Shown here: piece by piece, positions 28,863 through 37,813 of the stretch
Layout of the letters: the number at the start of each line of letters is the position of its first letter
How positions within the stretch are numbered: position 1 is the stretch's first letter
Assembly: GCA_030066045.1 (NCBI GenBank)
Contig: JASJCJ010000024.1
Coordinates: 1-60,373, forward strand
DNA: 60,373 bases
Source: Calothrix sp. MO_167.B12
GTDB taxonomy: Bacteria; Cyanobacteriota; Cyanobacteriia; Cyanobacteriales; Nostocaceae
Direction of reading: 5' to 3'
The notes under the pieces: model-generated
The model's input: only the letters and a program-made list of their open reading frames with translations
Database searches by the model: none
What the model was told of the DNA's origin: nothing
Translations under genes and position numbers: made by a program

Positions 28863-28921
28863 GGGCACGGCATTCACAATATTTTGATATATACAATTAT
28901 CTTACTGGTGCCGTGCCCCTA
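28863..28921. repeat. GGGCACGGC/GCCGTGCCC inverted repeat
   Basis: Arms GGGCACGGC (28863-28871) and GCCGTGCCC (28910-28918) around an AT-rich centre; the same arms occur at 8081-8147. A repeat-like segment (tcttcgcgccctttgcgtcc) follows near 29010-29045. Confidence 0.6.
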
Positions 28922-29106
28922 CCCATCCACCCATCTGTCCCATTCTTTTTTCAAAATGGTATTACTCATCCCGTTTCTTTGTGAAGCTACGCCAAATTCT
29001 CTCCATCTCTCCTTTCTTCGCGCCCTTTGCGTCCTTTGTGGTTCGTTTTTAATTTCTTTTACTAAGTCCTAGCCTAAGATAATTTTATTAATTACTGGTG
29101 TGAAAA

Positions 29107-29877
29107 ATGTCCTTTCTCAGTGAAACGAATCCAGCCAATGCCTTAATTATCGGCGCAAGTCAAGGCATCGGTCTAGGCTTTGTGCAAAAATTACTCCAAG
29201 ATGACAGAATTGCCAAAATTTACGCCACCTATCGCCAACCGGAAACCGCTACCCAGTTACTCACCCTCGCCAACGCATATCCAGACAAACTAACTTGCCT
29301 GGTGATGGATATTACCGACGAATCACAAATAGAAATATGTACCCAAAAGATAAGCACAGACATCAAAAAACTGCACTTAGCCATCAACTGCGTGGGCATA
29401 CTTCATGACTCCAGCTTGCAACCGGAGAAAGGTTTAAGACAAATCAATTCAGAAAATTTACTGAAGTACTTCCAAATTAATAGTATTGCTTCTGTATTAC
29501 TCGCCAAACACCTCTTACCTCTATTCAAACATCCACAACCCAGCGTCTTTGCCTGTATTTCTGCCAAGGTTGGTAGTATAGGCGATAATAGACTCGGTGG
29601 CTGGTACGGCTATCGTGCTTCCAAAGCTGCCCTGAATATGTTCATGAAAACCACCGCCATTGAGTATAAAAGAAGAACTCCTAAAACCATAGTTGTGACA
29701 TTACATCCAGGTACAACCGATACCCGCCTTTCCCAACCATTTCAAAAGAATGTCCCACCAGAAAAACTATTTTCCGTAGAGCGTACCGTTAACCAACTAA
29801 TGGACGTAATTGAAAACCTGAAAGACAGTGATAGCGGGGAATTTTTCTCTTGGGATGGGAGTAAATTACCTTGGTAA
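29107..29877 (+). CDS. SDR-family oxidoreductase (C-factor-like)
   Basis: 256 residues. GASQGIG (cofactor glycine motif) near 17-23, NCVGIL, Ser of CISAKVGSI, and YGYRASK (catalytic Tyr-x3-Lys) make a complete classical SDR active site. HPGTTDTRLSQPF after the active site resembles the CsgA/C-factor subgroup. The substrate is unknown. The ATG lies at 29107; the gene is convergent with infC. Confidence 0.88.
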   Translation: MSFLSETNPANALIIGASQGIGLGFVQKLLQDDRIAKIYATYRQPETATQLLTLANAYPDKLTCLVMDITDESQIEICTQKISTDIKKLHLAINCVGILHDSSLQPEKGLRQINSENLLKYFQINSIASVLLAKHLLPLFKHPQPSVFACISAKVGSIGDNRLGGWYGYRASKAALNMFMKTTAIEYKRRTPKTIVVTLHPGTTDTRLSQPFQKNVPPEKLFSVERTVNQLMDVIENLKDSDSGEFFSWDGSKLPW

Positions 29878-29894
29878 AGTAGAAATGCAAACCA

Positions 29895-29950
29895 TTAAAT
29901 TATTCACCCAGGGACTTAAGAAGAGTACCCCTGGGGAATGAATAATTTAA
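29895..29950. terminator. Bidirectional terminator-like palindrome
   Basis: TTAAATTATTCA (29895-29906) plus CCCAGGG (29907-29913) face CCCTGGG (29929-29935) and TGAATAATTTAA (29939-29950). The strong hairpin lies between the convergent SDR and infC genes, and its right end overlaps the infC stop codon. Confidence 0.65.
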
Positions 29951-30432
29951 ACGGGAACCATCTGTAAAATCAGGGTTCTTTTATCAAAAGACTGGACTTT
30001 ACCAACTTCACTTAAATCTGTAATCACTCTTTCCAACAACTCAGTGGCTCTATCGCGGTGTTGATGTTCTCTACCACGTAAGCGCACTTGAAACTTGACC
30101 GAATCACCTTTATCCAACCACTCTACGGCTCTATTGATGCGTACACCGTAATCAGACTCACCCACATTGGGACGAAGTTTCACTTCCTTCATTGTGGGTT
30201 TAGAGGTTTGACGCTGGCGTTTTTTCAGCTGGTACAAATGTTTACCATAGTCCAAGATTTTAGCCACTGGTGTCTCTTTATTATCTGAGACTACCACCAA
30301 ATCTAAACCTACCTCTTCAGCTAGTTTTAAAGCTTCACGGGTATCCGTCACCCCACGGTTGTTATTTTCATGGTCAATTAGTAGAACTTGGGGGGATCTG
30401 ATACGATTATTGATTAGTTGTTTAGTAGCGAT
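29947..30432 (-). CDS. infC: Divergent translation initiation factor IF-3, probable AUC start
   Basis: IF-3 binds the 30S subunit and controls start-site selection. Seen: NNRIRSPQVLLIDHENNNRG (IF-3 N domain), LDLVVVSDN, KILDYGKHLYQLKKRQR (linker), MKEVKLRPNVGESDYGVRI and VKFQVRLRGREHQHRD (C domain). It is clearly diverged from the standard cyanobacterial IF-3 (which has INERIRFP, VKMRYKI, FRGREIQH), so it is probably a second copy. There is no ATG or GTG near the N-terminus. AAAAGAGG ends 8 bases before ATC at 30432, which gives 161 residues. An upstream TTG at 30492 is the alternative but has no Shine-Dalgarno. AUU/AUC starts are a hallmark of infC autoregulation. Confidence 0.8.
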   Translation of the reverse strand: MATKQLINNRIRSPQVLLIDHENNNRGVTDTREALKLAEEVGLDLVVVSDNKETPVAKILDYGKHLYQLKKRQRQTSKPTMKEVKLRPNVGESDYGVRINRAVEWLDKGDSVKFQVRLRGREHQHRDRATELLERVITDLSEVGKVQSFDKRTLILQMVPV

Positions 30433-30680
30433 AGTAGTTTCCTCTTTTAAGTTCAATACTGATATTACTAGGATAGCGCAAACATTTAACAACCAGACTC
30501 TATCTATCGGTTAAAATTGTATCTTTTTGTTAGCGATCGCAAATACCTGGATTTCCCAGATAGATACTCAGGATATTCGGTGATGTGAATCTAAAATCCA
30601 AAATATTTGGCTTTGTTGTTAGTTAGCGGTCAAAACTGGGAGTAATAAGGCGAGAAATCTGACTTTAATCACTAAATACT

Positions 30681-31265
30681 ATGCAGTATCCCCTAGAACT
30701 TACCTTTAAATTATGGGCACTTGCACCCCAAATATCCGTGCTAGATGCCCAGGGAAGTTTAAAGTTTTATGTCAGGCAGAAACTATTTAAGCTTAAGGAA
30801 TTAATTACCGTCTTTGCGGATGTTGAGCGCAATACCCCACTTTACTACATAAGAGCCGATCGCATCATTGATTTTTCTGCCCGCTACGATTTCACTGATG
30901 CTAATAATACTGTCATTGGTGCAGTAAAAAGACGGGGTTTGCGTTCCCTATGGCGTGCCCGTTATGACATTTTTGATGGCGATGATGTAATGATGACTAT
31001 CCAGGAAAAAAATCCCTGGATTAAGGTAGCAGACGCTTTATTTGCACAAATACCTTTTGTAAGTATTTTTACTGGTTATGTCTTTAATCCTGTGTATTTA
31101 GTTATCCGTCCGGATGGAACAGTGGTAATGCGTTTGGAAAAAATCCCTTCGTTCCTCTCCAGAAAATTCACCATTAAAGCCATGAATCAACTCAGCGAAC
31201 GAGAAGAAAAGCAAGTCTTGTTAAGTTTAATGATGATGCTGTTGCTGGAAAGAAGTCGTGGTTAG
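30681..31265 (+). CDS. LURP-one-related / phospholipid-scramblase-like protein
   Basis: A 194-residue protein with alternating beta strands: LKFYVRQKLFKLKELITVFAD, IIDFSARYDFTDANNTVIGAVKRRG, ARYDIFDGDDVMMTIQEKNPW, and a C-terminal hydrophobic region. These match the LURP-one/tubby-like fold (PF04525). The function is not established in bacteria. ATG start at 30681; monocistronic. Confidence 0.7.
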   Translation: MQYPLELTFKLWALAPQISVLDAQGSLKFYVRQKLFKLKELITVFADVERNTPLYYIRADRIIDFSARYDFTDANNTVIGAVKRRGLRSLWRARYDIFDGDDVMMTIQEKNPWIKVADALFAQIPFVSIFTGYVFNPVYLVIRPDGTVVMRLEKIPSFLSRKFTIKAMNQLSEREEKQVLLSLMMMLLLERSRG

Positions 31266-31513
31266 TGGGATGATGGTTGACGGTTGATGGTTGTTAGTTG
31301 TTAGTTGTTAGTTGATGGTTGACAGTCTTTAATTCATCACTCCTTCCCTCCTTCACTCCTTCACTCCTACTCTCCGAGAAGCCGCTACCGCGTCTACACT
31401 CCTTCACTCCTTCACTCCTTCCCTCCTTCACTCCTTCACTCCTTCACTCCTTCCCTCCTCCCCTCCTCCCCTGCTGATATCATTACCAGGGTATTGATTG
31501 ATAATGTAGAGAT
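31266..31513. repeat. Heptamer repeat tract
   Basis: GTTGTTA-type units (31274-31323) are followed by CACTCCTT-type heptamers (31337-31370 and 31396-31470), interrupted by gagaagccgctaccgcgtct (31377-31396), a palindrome also found near 8185 and 50517. No gene is seen. Confidence 0.75.
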
Positions 31514-32179
31514 ATGGCAAATCAAACTCTCGGGCTATCAACACAGCTTTATGACTACCTACTTTCCGTATCATTGCGAGAGCCAGAAATTTTAACCAAA
31601 CTACGCCAAGAAACAGCACAACATCCCATGGCGAGGATGCAAATCGCACCAGAGCAGGGACAGTTCATGGCTTTATTAGTGCAGTTAATAGCAGCAAAAA
31701 AGACATTAGAAGTCGGTGTATTTACTGGCTATAGCTCCTTGGCTGTGGCATTAGCTTTACCTAAAGATGGTAAGGTAGTTGCCTGTGATGTGAGTGAAGA
31801 ATACACTGCAATTGCCCGTCGTTATTGGCAGCAAGCGGGTGTTGATCGCAAAATTGACTTACATATTGCCCCGGCTCTAGACACCTTAGATAGACTAATT
31901 GCAGCAGGGGAAGGTGATAGTTTTGACTTTGCCTTTATCGATGCTGATAAGAGCAACTATGACGGATATTACGAACGAGCATTACAGCTAATACGTCCTG
32001 GAGGAGTAATTGCTATTGATAATGTCTTGTGGTTTGGACAAGTAGCTGATCCCCAAGTACAAGACAATAGAACCAAGAACATTCGGGCATTGAATCAAAA
32101 ATTACATGAAGATGAACGGATTAATTTAAGCTTAGTACCCATCGCGGATGGTTTAACTCTGGCGATGAAACGCCCTTAA
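31514..32179 (+). CDS. SAM-dependent O-methyltransferase (caffeoyl-CoA OMT type)
   Basis: A 221-residue class I methyltransferase. LEVGVFTGYSSLAVALALP (SAM motif I) near 66-84, VACDVSEEY, FDFAFIDADKSNYDGYYE (metal-binding Asp pair of the cation-dependent group) and GGVIAIDNVLWFGQV are all present. It resembles Synechocystis Slr0095-type enzymes that methylate catechols in vitro. The natural substrate is unknown. Confidence 0.88.
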   Translation: MANQTLGLSTQLYDYLLSVSLREPEILTKLRQETAQHPMARMQIAPEQGQFMALLVQLIAAKKTLEVGVFTGYSSLAVALALPKDGKVVACDVSEEYTAIARRYWQQAGVDRKIDLHIAPALDTLDRLIAAGEGDSFDFAFIDADKSNYDGYYERALQLIRPGGVIAIDNVLWFGQVADPQVQDNRTKNIRALNQKLHEDERINLSLVPIADGLTLAMKRP

Positions 32180-32292
32180 ACCTCGTCTACTCCTTCCACC
32201 TTTTCCTCTTTTCCTCTTCCCCTGTTCCCCTTAACCGACAAGTATTTAACCAACTTTGGGGATTAAATTCCCCTGCTTCTACAAGCAGCACG

Positions 32293-32310
32293 TTTTACGT
32301 CGGCGTAAAA
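32293..32310. terminator. Hairpin between convergent genes
   Basis: TTTTACG (32293-32299) and CGTAAAA (32304-32310) form a perfect 7-bp stem with a 4-base loop between the O-methyltransferase and trhO ends. It is a weak terminator candidate. Confidence 0.4.
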
Positions 32311-32356
32311 TCTCCATTGCAAAACGCAATTCGCTCATTCTAAATTCTACATTCTT

Positions 32357-33280
32357 TTAATCCTGTTGTTGTCTTTGCCTTGCTAATTCTAATTGGCGTT
32401 TTTTCTCCATCAGACGGGCTTTTTTCTCTTCTGTGAGACTATCAAAACATTGGGGACAGGAAATCCCAGCTTCATATTCAGGTTGTTGTCTTTGCTTTGC
32501 TGATATAGGATGCCCACAACTCGGACACATTTCATAACTACCAGGCTCTAACCCATGACTTACCGCTACCCGTTCGTCAAAAACAAAACACTCTCCTTCC
32601 CATAAACTTTCTGCTGTGGGTACTGACTCTAAATATTTGAGAATACCACCTTGAAGATGGTAAACCTCCTCAAATCCTTGCGCCAGCATAAAAGATGTGG
32701 CTTTTTCACAGCGAATACCCCCAGTACAAAACAGAGCCACCTTTTTGTGTTTGTTTGGGTCTAAGTTCTGGCGCACGTACTCCGGGAATTCACGGAATGA
32801 ATCCGTGTGAGGATTTTTTGCCCTTTGAAAGGAACCAATACCCACCTCGTAATCATTGCGGGTATCAATTACAGTCACTTCTGGATCACTAATAATGCTA
32901 TTCCATTCCTGGGGATTGACATATGTTCCCACCCGCTCGCTAGGATCTACCTCTGGTAAACCCATAGTAACTATTTCTTTTTTTAGGCGTACCTTCATCC
33001 GGGCAAATGGTGGCGTATCGGTATAAGACTCCTTATGTTCCAAATCTGCCAACAGGGGATCGGCACGTAAATATGATAGAACAGCATCTATTGCCTGACG
33101 AGTACCGGCAATGGTGCCATTGATTCCTTCTGATGCTAGGAGAATAGTCCCTTTAACCCCTTGTGCTTGACAATAGGATACCAGACTTGATTGGCGATGT
33201 TCCAGAGTCACCGCCTCACGGCGAGCACTAACATCAGCCAATTTGACGAATTTATAAAGGGTTGCGACTACTATATTCAT
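32357..33280 (-). CDS. trhO: tRNA uridine(34) hydroxylase TrhO (rhodanese family)
   Basis: Oxygen-dependent formation of 5-hydroxyuridine at tRNA U34. Seen: N-terminal [16 protein letters not shown], rhodanese domain [15 protein letters not shown], active Cys175 in [12 protein letters not shown], and [11 protein letters not shown]. The C-terminus holds a Cys4 ribbon ([14 protein letters not shown]) and a charged helix. The length of 307 matches TrhO/YceA. ATG start at 33280. Confidence 0.92.
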   Translation of the reverse strand: MNIVVATLYKFVKLADVSARREAVTLEHRQSSLVSYCQAQGVKGTILLASEGINGTIAGTRQAIDAVLSYLRADPLLADLEHKESYTDTPPFARMKVRLKKEIVTMGLPEVDPSERVGTYVNPQEWNSIISDPEVTVIDTRNDYEVGIGSFQRAKNPHTDSFREFPEYVRQNLDPNKHKKVALFCTGGIRCEKATSFMLAQGFEEVYHLQGGILKYLESVPTAESLWEGECFVFDERVAVSHGLEPGSYEMCPSCGHPISAKQRQQPEYEAGISCPQCFDSLTEEKKARLMEKKRQLELARQRQQQD

Positions 33281-33723
33281 GCAGTGTTAGATACTAGATT
33301 TTTCTGTTACTCCTATCCCACCCAAAGATTACTGATTCAAAAACCACTCCAGGCGCAGAGAACACAGAGGATAGAGAGGTTTAGGAGATAGGTAATCTTA
33401 CACCGAGAAGGGAGTAAGAGTTAAGATTTCCCTATTTCCTATTTTCAGATGTACCTCATTTACCTACAATCTGCTGTCAGTGATAAAACTGGCAACTGTT
33501 AATTAAGCAATGGTTGATTGGGAAATTATAAAAAATTAACATTAATGTTTTAAATATTTATTATATATATTTAAAGTTTAGACTGGGAAATTTCTGCTTT
33601 GAGCATAAATTTCGTTAGGATATTGCAAAGATAGGGTAATATTACTAGCACCTTATAAATTTTGTCATTAAATTAGAGACATGACTATAAAAACCGCTTA
33701 AATTCAGTTTCCCCTTTTTAGCG
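33281..33723. other. AT-rich intergenic region
   Basis: No gene is seen. agataggtaatcttacacc (33387-33405) is repeated at 39659-39677, again followed by gaagggagta, marking a small dispersed repeat. 33530-33680 is strongly AT-rich and probably holds the kinase promoter. Confidence 0.5.
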
Positions 33724-34788
33724 ATGAATCAAATGTCTCAGAAAATATCTAATTTTCACGCAGATATTTTACGGAATACTCAGTTGGGTAGAATGTGCCT
33801 TTTCCAACAGTTGTTTTGCGATCGCTACGAAATTATTCGCATTTTAGGTAGAGGTGGCTTTGGTGTTACTTTTTTAGCCAAAAATGTGAGATTACCAGGT
33901 CATCCTCCATGTGTGATTAAACAACTTTCTCCCCAGAAAAATCATCCCAAAAAATTAGCAAGTGCGAAGAAAAGATTCGAGCAAGAAGCAAAGATTCTTG
34001 GTCAAGTTGGCAATCATTCCCAAATTCCCATGCTTTTAGAGTATTTCGAGATTGAAGGGGAATTTTATATAGTTCAAGAGTATATAAATGGTCACACTTT
34101 GGCAGGAGAAGTCAGACGTACAGGGGTAAAAAGTGAAGCCTGTGTGAAGCAGTTTTTACAAGAAATATTACCAGTCTTACAGTATGTACATAATAATCAT
34201 GTGATTCATCGGGATATCAAACCCCATAATTTATTACGCTGTGAAGATGATGGAAGACTGGTTCTGATAGATTTTGGGGCTGTTAAACAAGAACTAGTGA
34301 AAGTAAATAACTGTTCGTTAAACAAAAAGGAGCAAACCAATTTTGTGGGCACTATGGGTTTTGCTCCACCAGAACAATTATCTTTACATCCTGTATATGC
34401 CAGTGATATTTATGCTGTGGGTATTACCTGTCTTTATTTATTAACAGGAAAAGCTCCTTTAGAATTTGACTATGATCCAGTGACAAGTGAACTATGTTGG
34501 CAACAACATATAGACCTTAGCCCTCACTTTGCCCGAATTATAGATAAAATGCTCAAGATTTCTGTGGAAGAACGGTTTCAATCAGCACAAGAAGTTTTAG
34601 ATGCTTTGGGTATGGAATCTTACCTACCTATTTTAAAGAACTGTTTAAGTTCTCAAAGATTGGGTACTCATAATATTACTCCTAATACCTATAGTCAAGA
34701 TGAGAACGTTGAGCAATATTTATCACCAGTATCACGTAGAGCCAAAGCTATTCGTCAATGGAAAGCTAGATCAAAGGCAAGAACTTAA
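33724..34788 (+). CDS. Serine/threonine protein kinase
   Basis: A 354-residue Hanks-type kinase with all key motifs: GRGGFG loop (42-47), catalytic Lys in CVIKQL (about 66), HRDIKPHN (from His162), DFG (183-185), GTMGFAPPEQL (P+1 loop) and DIYAVGIT. The region after residue 300 is short, low-complexity and basic, with no membrane helix or sensor domain, so it is cytoplasmic. Targets are unknown. ATG at 33724; another at 33733. Confidence 0.92.
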   Translation: MNQMSQKISNFHADILRNTQLGRMCLFQQLFCDRYEIIRILGRGGFGVTFLAKNVRLPGHPPCVIKQLSPQKNHPKKLASAKKRFEQEAKILGQVGNHSQIPMLLEYFEIEGEFYIVQEYINGHTLAGEVRRTGVKSEACVKQFLQEILPVLQYVHNNHVIHRDIKPHNLLRCEDDGRLVLIDFGAVKQELVKVNNCSLNKKEQTNFVGTMGFAPPEQLSLHPVYASDIYAVGITCLYLLTGKAPLEFDYDPVTSELCWQQHIDLSPHFARIIDKMLKISVEERFQSAQEVLDALGMESYLPILKNCLSSQRLGTHNITPNTYSQDENVEQYLSPVSRRAKAIRQWKARSKART

Positions 34789-34926
34789 AATCCTTACAAC
34801 CGTACTTTTGTGGTTAAAAAAATCATTAATCTCCTACAATAAAGTAAAAATACCGTATTTTCTCGATGGTGTAGCCAGGTAGAATGTTGGTATATTAGAC
34901 ATAGATCTCATTTTTGTGTGTGTGTT

Positions 34927-34953
34927 GGGGGTGTGTTCCACCCCTCTTTTTTT
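34927..34953 (+). terminator. Rho-independent terminator after the Ser/Thr kinase
   Basis: GGGGTG (34928-34933), loop TGTTC, CACCCC (34939-34944), then TC and seven T. A textbook structure 138 bases beyond the kinase stop. Confidence 0.85.
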
Positions 34954-35072
34954 GACTTCATACAAAATTATTTGTTGGTATTCTCTGGGAGGGGACTCCA
35001 CTACCAATCTGTGTTGGGTTTATTTAAGAACTAAAATCCAGGGCTGTCAACATATGTGACGAATGAACCTCA

Positions 35073-35570
35073 CTAGACAAATGGATTGAATATTAGCCAT
35101 AGTGAGCCAAGAAAGATTATATCAATAGCGATTGCTACAAAGATTTTCCAATATTTCTTAGTACTAATCCGCCTTCTCAACTTGGATGATACCAACAAAC
35201 GTATTAATAACCACAGGGAGTATAATTGTAGGGGAAAGAACAATAAACCGATAATGGCAGTACGAAACGCCTGTTCTACCATTTGGTCTGCCGATGATAA
35301 TCTTTCTACGATCTCTTCTTCATCATCTTCAGGTAAACACTCCTCAGTGCTTTGATTCTCCTGAGCCAGAATAGTCATGGCACGTTCCACATCTGATTCT
35401 GCTACCTGCAATTTAACCCAACCAATAGCTACAGTTAAATGCCATGCCATGTTTGCAGTAGCTTCGTCTTTCAAGTAAGCCTGGATACCATGAGCTGACA
35501 ATTGATGTTTGGCTAGCTCCCCTTCTATGGGAGTGGAAAAGGTAGCAACTGTGATCAGTTGATTGTTCAT
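35073..35570 (-). CDS. DUF2007-domain membrane protein
   Basis: 165 residues from ATG at 35570 (MNNQLITVATFSTPIEGELAKHQLSAHGIQAYLKDE). The N-terminal 70 residues follow DUF2007 (a GlnB-like fold): moving through a sequence, WVKLQVAESDVERAMTIL. An acidic linker (PEDDEEEIVERL) and two hydrophobic helices at the end indicate membrane anchoring. A longer frame to 35687 is rejected because it translates ATTACTT repeats. Function unknown. Confidence 0.75.
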   Translation of the reverse strand: MNNQLITVATFSTPIEGELAKHQLSAHGIQAYLKDEATANMAWHLTVAIGWVKLQVAESDVERAMTILAQENQSTEECLPEDDEEEIVERLSSADQMVEQAFRTAIIGLLFFPLQLYSLWLLIRLLVSSKLRRRISTKKYWKIFVAIAIDIIFLGSLWLIFNPFV

Positions 35571-35761
35571 AACCCTGAAACTGCAATCGTATTGTAAGTA
35601 ATAAGTAATAAGTAATAAGTAATATAGCGGTTCCCACTCAAATGAGGTTGTACCAGCAACCATAATTGCAAAGCTTTTCAGCTTCAAGTATGTACCTCAC
35701 CAGATAGAGTAACCCTTTGACCACAGTCTTTTTTGCTTACCCCCAGAAGCATAAAAAATAA
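35571..35761. other. Spacer with ATTACTT-type repeats
   Basis: taagtaa heptamers lie at 35592-35624 directly upstream of the DUF2007 gene. No gene is seen. Confidence 0.5.
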
Positions 35762-35907
35762 TGGTGTTGCTGAATCAAAGTATGAATACTGTGATTAGAG
35801 TTCTTGGTTAGCCCCCTAAATCCCCCAAAATTGGGGGACTTTCAACATTAGTTCCCACCATAATTGGGGGGTTGGGGACAAAATCAAACCTATATTCAGC
35901 AACGCCA
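35762..35907. mobile_element. MITE-like element, 146 bp
   Basis: Ends TGGTGTTGCTGAAT (35762-35775) and ATTCAGCAACGCCA (35894-35907) are inverted repeats matching at 13 of 14 positions. AAATAA flanks both sides (35756-35761 and 35908-35913), a possible 6-bp target duplication, although the site is AT-rich. Inside are smaller palindromes (cccccaaaattggggg). There is no coding capacity. Confidence 0.6.
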
Positions 35908-35913
35908 AAATAA

Positions 35914-36257
35914 TTTAACTTTTATATCTCAGCCAATTAATGAAGTTTTATGTCAAAAATCGACTAAAGATGCCTAGCTCAGAACAAAAAGCTAAAAAAT
36001 GTTGCTTTTATATACTTTACACACCTGAAGTATGATTTTTGAGAGACAATAAAAATAGAGGTAAATAGTTACAGGACTTAGGCACGGACAACCTCAGCAT
36101 AGTCATGGCGACTCGGAGAGTAGCAATCCCAAATATCTGACTTTAAGTCCCTTAGGAACAGGCTACGCCAACGTAACAAGTGTGTAAGCCCTAAGTTAGT
36201 TCAAAATCTTTTATCTGACATATGTAGATCAGAGCGCGTAAAAGACGGAGGTGTAAT
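35914..36257. other. Intergenic region
   Basis: No gene is seen. It ends in GGAGGT, the ribosome-binding site of the small gene at 36258. Confidence 0.4.
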
Positions 36258-36371
36258 ATGATGCATGACATCATCCTCGATCGCAGTACCACTTATTTAA
36301 TCGTTAAACTCTGCGTACTAGCTTTAGTTTTATTGCTGTGGTTAGTAGTTTCTGCAAAACCCGCTTTTTAA
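36258..36371 (+). CDS. 37-residue single-helix membrane protein
   Basis: ATG ATG at 36258, preceded at 5 bases by GGAGGTG, opens a frame of 38 codons. The product begins MMHDIILDRSTTYLIVK and continues with a 16-residue hydrophobic stretch (LCVLALVLLLWLVV) and a short tail SAKPAF. The strong ribosome-binding site and clean hydrophobic profile argue it is real. Small one-helix proteins in cyanobacteria are often subunits of photosynthetic or NDH complexes, but this one was not matched to any. A hairpin separates it from the next gene. Confidence 0.6.
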   Translation: MMHDIILDRSTTYLIVKLCVLALVLLLWLVVSAKPAF

Positions 36372-36432
36372 GGATCAAATTGTCGAAAATATTTATATAT
36401 GGCTAGATGACAAAAGATGCAAAATCTGAACT

Positions 36433-36459
36433 CAGGCGGTTCCTCTGGAACATCGCCTG
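36433..36459. promoter_or_regulatory. Strong hairpin between two genes
   Basis: CAGGCG-GTTCC (36433-36443), loop TCT, GGAAC-AT-CGCCTG (36447-36459): an 11-bp stem with a 2-base bulge. No T-run follows and it ends 12 bases before the next ATG, so it might affect translation of that gene or be a small repeat. Confidence 0.45.
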
Positions 36460-36471
36460 GTATGTAAGACT

Positions 36472-37032
36472 ATGCTGACGAAATATCACATACCTCAATT
36501 TAGTATATTATTAACTGCCCTATTGACAGGGATAATCATGGATGCGAACTCTCCCATAACATCAATGTCAATTGCCAGTAAAGGTGTGCAAATTGCCAAT
36601 TTAGCTAATGGTCAATATCAGTTTTGTACCCAAGAGGAACCAACAAATTGGCAACAAGGAGCGGGAGTTTGTTTAATTTTTACTAAAACAAATCATCACC
36701 TTGAGGGATATTATGGGTATCCCCATTCAGATAGCTTTATCTGTATCAGAGGTGAAATCGAGGGTAATATTGTCACAGGTAAAGCCTTAGCAATATCATT
36801 TCCCATGAATCAGATATCTAGCATACTCACATCTAAATTTAAATGGGATGCGGAAAAACGTTTAGAACTCAGCCAGGGAAAAATTGCTCGTACCTCTAAT
36901 GATGAATGGGGACGTATTGATTGGATAGTATTTCACAAATCGACACTGAATGTAAATGGATTACATAAATACAGCCGTCCACGGATGACACCACCATCAC
37001 AATTATGCAATTGGAATTTTACAAAAAATTAA
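36472..37032 (+). CDS. Uncharacterised exported or membrane-anchored protein
   Basis: 186 residues. Residues 8-25 are hydrophobic (IPQFSILLTALLTGIIM), a signal peptide or anchor. The rest is beta-rich, with GQYQFCTQEEPTNWQQGAGVC, YYGYPHSDSFICIRGEIEGNIVTGKAL and WGRIDWIVFHK; the FICIRGEIEGN pattern recalls lipocalin-like sheets in other cyanobacterial proteins. Cysteines at 53 and 68 could pair in the periplasm. No family was recognised. Its stop overlaps that of the small convergent gene at 37029. Confidence 0.6.
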   Translation: MLTKYHIPQFSILLTALLTGIIMDANSPITSMSIASKGVQIANLANGQYQFCTQEEPTNWQQGAGVCLIFTKTNHHLEGYYGYPHSDSFICIRGEIEGNIVTGKALAISFPMNQISSILTSKFKWDAEKRLELSQGKIARTSNDEWGRIDWIVFHKSTLNVNGLHKYSRPRMTPPSQLCNWNFTKN

Positions 37033-37193
37033 CTGGCGTGTGACCAATCACTTAATAGCTCGTGACTTACTTTATGTTGGCGTTTACGTACTGGTCTTAA
37101 GGGAGAGCCAATATTCATATTAGCCAAGGATTGCCGTTTTTTCTTAGCAGATTTGTGATTTTTATTTTTGTCCAGAAAAGATGCGTTTGTCAT
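37029..37193 (-). CDS. 54-residue basic protein
   Basis: The ATG at 37193 is preceded by GAGG at 8 bases. The product starts MTNASFLDKNKNHKSAKKKR and ends HELLSDWSHAS, with about one third Lys, Arg and His. The high charge suggests nucleic-acid or membrane-surface binding. The TAA overlaps the opposite-strand TAA of the upstream gene (TTAA at 37029-37032). No family was recognised; translation is supported by the ribosome-binding site and lack of stops. Confidence 0.5.
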   Translation of the reverse strand: MTNASFLDKNKNHKSAKKKRQSLANMNIGSPLRPVRKRQHKVSHELLSDWSHAS

Positions 37194-37813
37194 TTTAATC
37201 ACCTCGAATGATATTGGTATTTAGTTGGTATTTAGTTGTAGTTAAAAGACTAGATACCCATAGCCTTTGGTTAATTGTATAAGGCTGATACAATTAGAAT
37301 CTCACGTATAGCTTGATAGTAGCTGCCAAATTGGCATTTTTTGGGATTTAGGCAAATGAATCCTGGGCTAAAATCCAATTTAGCGTTCGACTATGTCCCA
37401 AGACAGATGTGGATTTCTAGTTTAATATTAAACCCCATTGTTTAATATCATCATCAGTACAATAACTTCCGGAAAAATATCCGAAAATGTTTGACTTGTT
37501 ATTATTGACGCAAAAAATTATTTTTTGTCTCAAAATAAACACATTTTCAATTAAATTAGTCAACATAGAATTAGAAACCTTTAGTTAAAAGTCAAACTAG
37601 GTTTGTAAAAAAAGAAGCGTTCGCCGTCAGGCGGCTCATAAAGGAGCATCGCCCCTTGGACGGTTCCCCTTGAAACCATTGCTCTTGGTTGGTAGGCAAC
37701 AAACCCATGACTTTTAGCCCTATATCTTAATGTTCCACATTTTGAGTCTGTGTCATGGTAGCAGTTGAAATTGCTACTAGATTTGCAGATAAAATTTGGG
37801 GAGGTAGGAGAAT
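37194..37813. other. AT-rich intergenic region before the keto-acid decarboxylase gene
   Basis: No gene is seen. A small repeat piece lies at 37618-37680 (cgccgtcaggcggctcataa, ggacggttccccttg). GGAGGTAGGAG directly precedes the next ATG. Confidence 0.4.
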
